In this document: in pieces, positions 13,969-14,004 of the stretch | Numbering within the stretch: position 1 is the stretch's first letter | Layout: each line of letters opens with the position of its first letter | NCBI GenBank assembly: GCA_023250175.1 | Contig: JAHFBD010000035.1 | Location: 1-14,004 of the forward strand | Reading direction: 5' to 3' | DNA: 14,004 bases | From: Candidatus Melainabacteria bacterium | GTDB taxonomy: Bacteria; Cyanobacteriota; Vampirovibrionia; 2-02-FULL-35-15 | Made by a program: the position numbers and the translations under genes | Notes under the pieces: model-generated | What the model was told of the DNA's origin: nothing | The model's database searches: none | What the model saw: the letters and a program-made list of their open reading frames with translations, nothing else

Positions 13969-14004
13969 ATTATTTTATTTTCCTATCACTTATAGTCTTT
14001 AATT

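Noticed and set aside
1..14004. CRISPR arrays, tRNA or rRNA genes, insertion sequences, attachment sites
   Set aside because: I looked for spaced direct repeats, cloverleaf-like GC-rich segments, transposase motifs and flanking terminal repeats and saw none.

Overview
The window looks like chromosomal DNA of an AT-rich bacterium related to the cyanobacterial lineage, most likely a non-photosynthetic Vampirovibrionia/Melainabacteria-type genome. This is inferred from remembered family patterns and no search was run. The main hints are the N-terminus of SMC (a short lead, then FKSFGKRT, Walker A and the MRAERLPDLI segment), a group 1/2 sigma factor with no visible region 1.1, and the gene order rpsM-rpsK-rpoA-rplQ. 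Almost all genes lie on the minus strand.

Layout. Positions 1-746 (minus) hold the N-terminal 248 codons of a primary-type sigma-70 factor cut by the window edge. Divergent from it, 1034-1465 (plus) encodes an unrecognised 143-residue soluble protein; a 14-bp perfect palindrome overlaps the -35 box of its likely promoter. Positions 1467-6798 (minus) hold a complete condensin set, smc-scpA-scpB. ScpA carries a charged C-terminal extension and ScpB an acidic N-terminal one.

Positions 6988-10637 form an accessory island. It has an exported caspase-like cysteine peptidase of clan CD (8529-10028) with a visible His319/Cys365 dyad. Downstream on the same strand are four small genes, all with a hydrophobic or export segment: a 105-107-residue single-span protein, a 44-residue membrane protein, a lipoprotein with one EF-hand-like loop, and a protein with a Tat-like N-terminus plus a second membrane segment. 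A near-consensus promoter separates the peptidase from the four small genes. A divergent gene (10200-10637, plus) encodes an unrecognised 145-residue protein. This island is the best candidate for an undescribed system.

Positions 10655-11596 (minus) encode a class 1B dihydroorotate dehydrogenase. Its upstream gap holds three perfect inverted repeats, each with a 14-nt loop. The end of the ribosomal alpha operon follows in transcription order rpsM, rpsK, rpoA, rplQ (13968 down to 11778, minus).

Functionally, most of the window is housekeeping: transcription (sigma, RpoA), translation (uS13, uS11, uL17), chromosome segregation (SMC-ScpAB) and pyrimidine synthesis (PyrD). The island may be an envelope-located protease module with possible calcium sensing. 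That link rests on position and motifs only. No tRNA, rRNA, CRISPR array or insertion sequence was seen.
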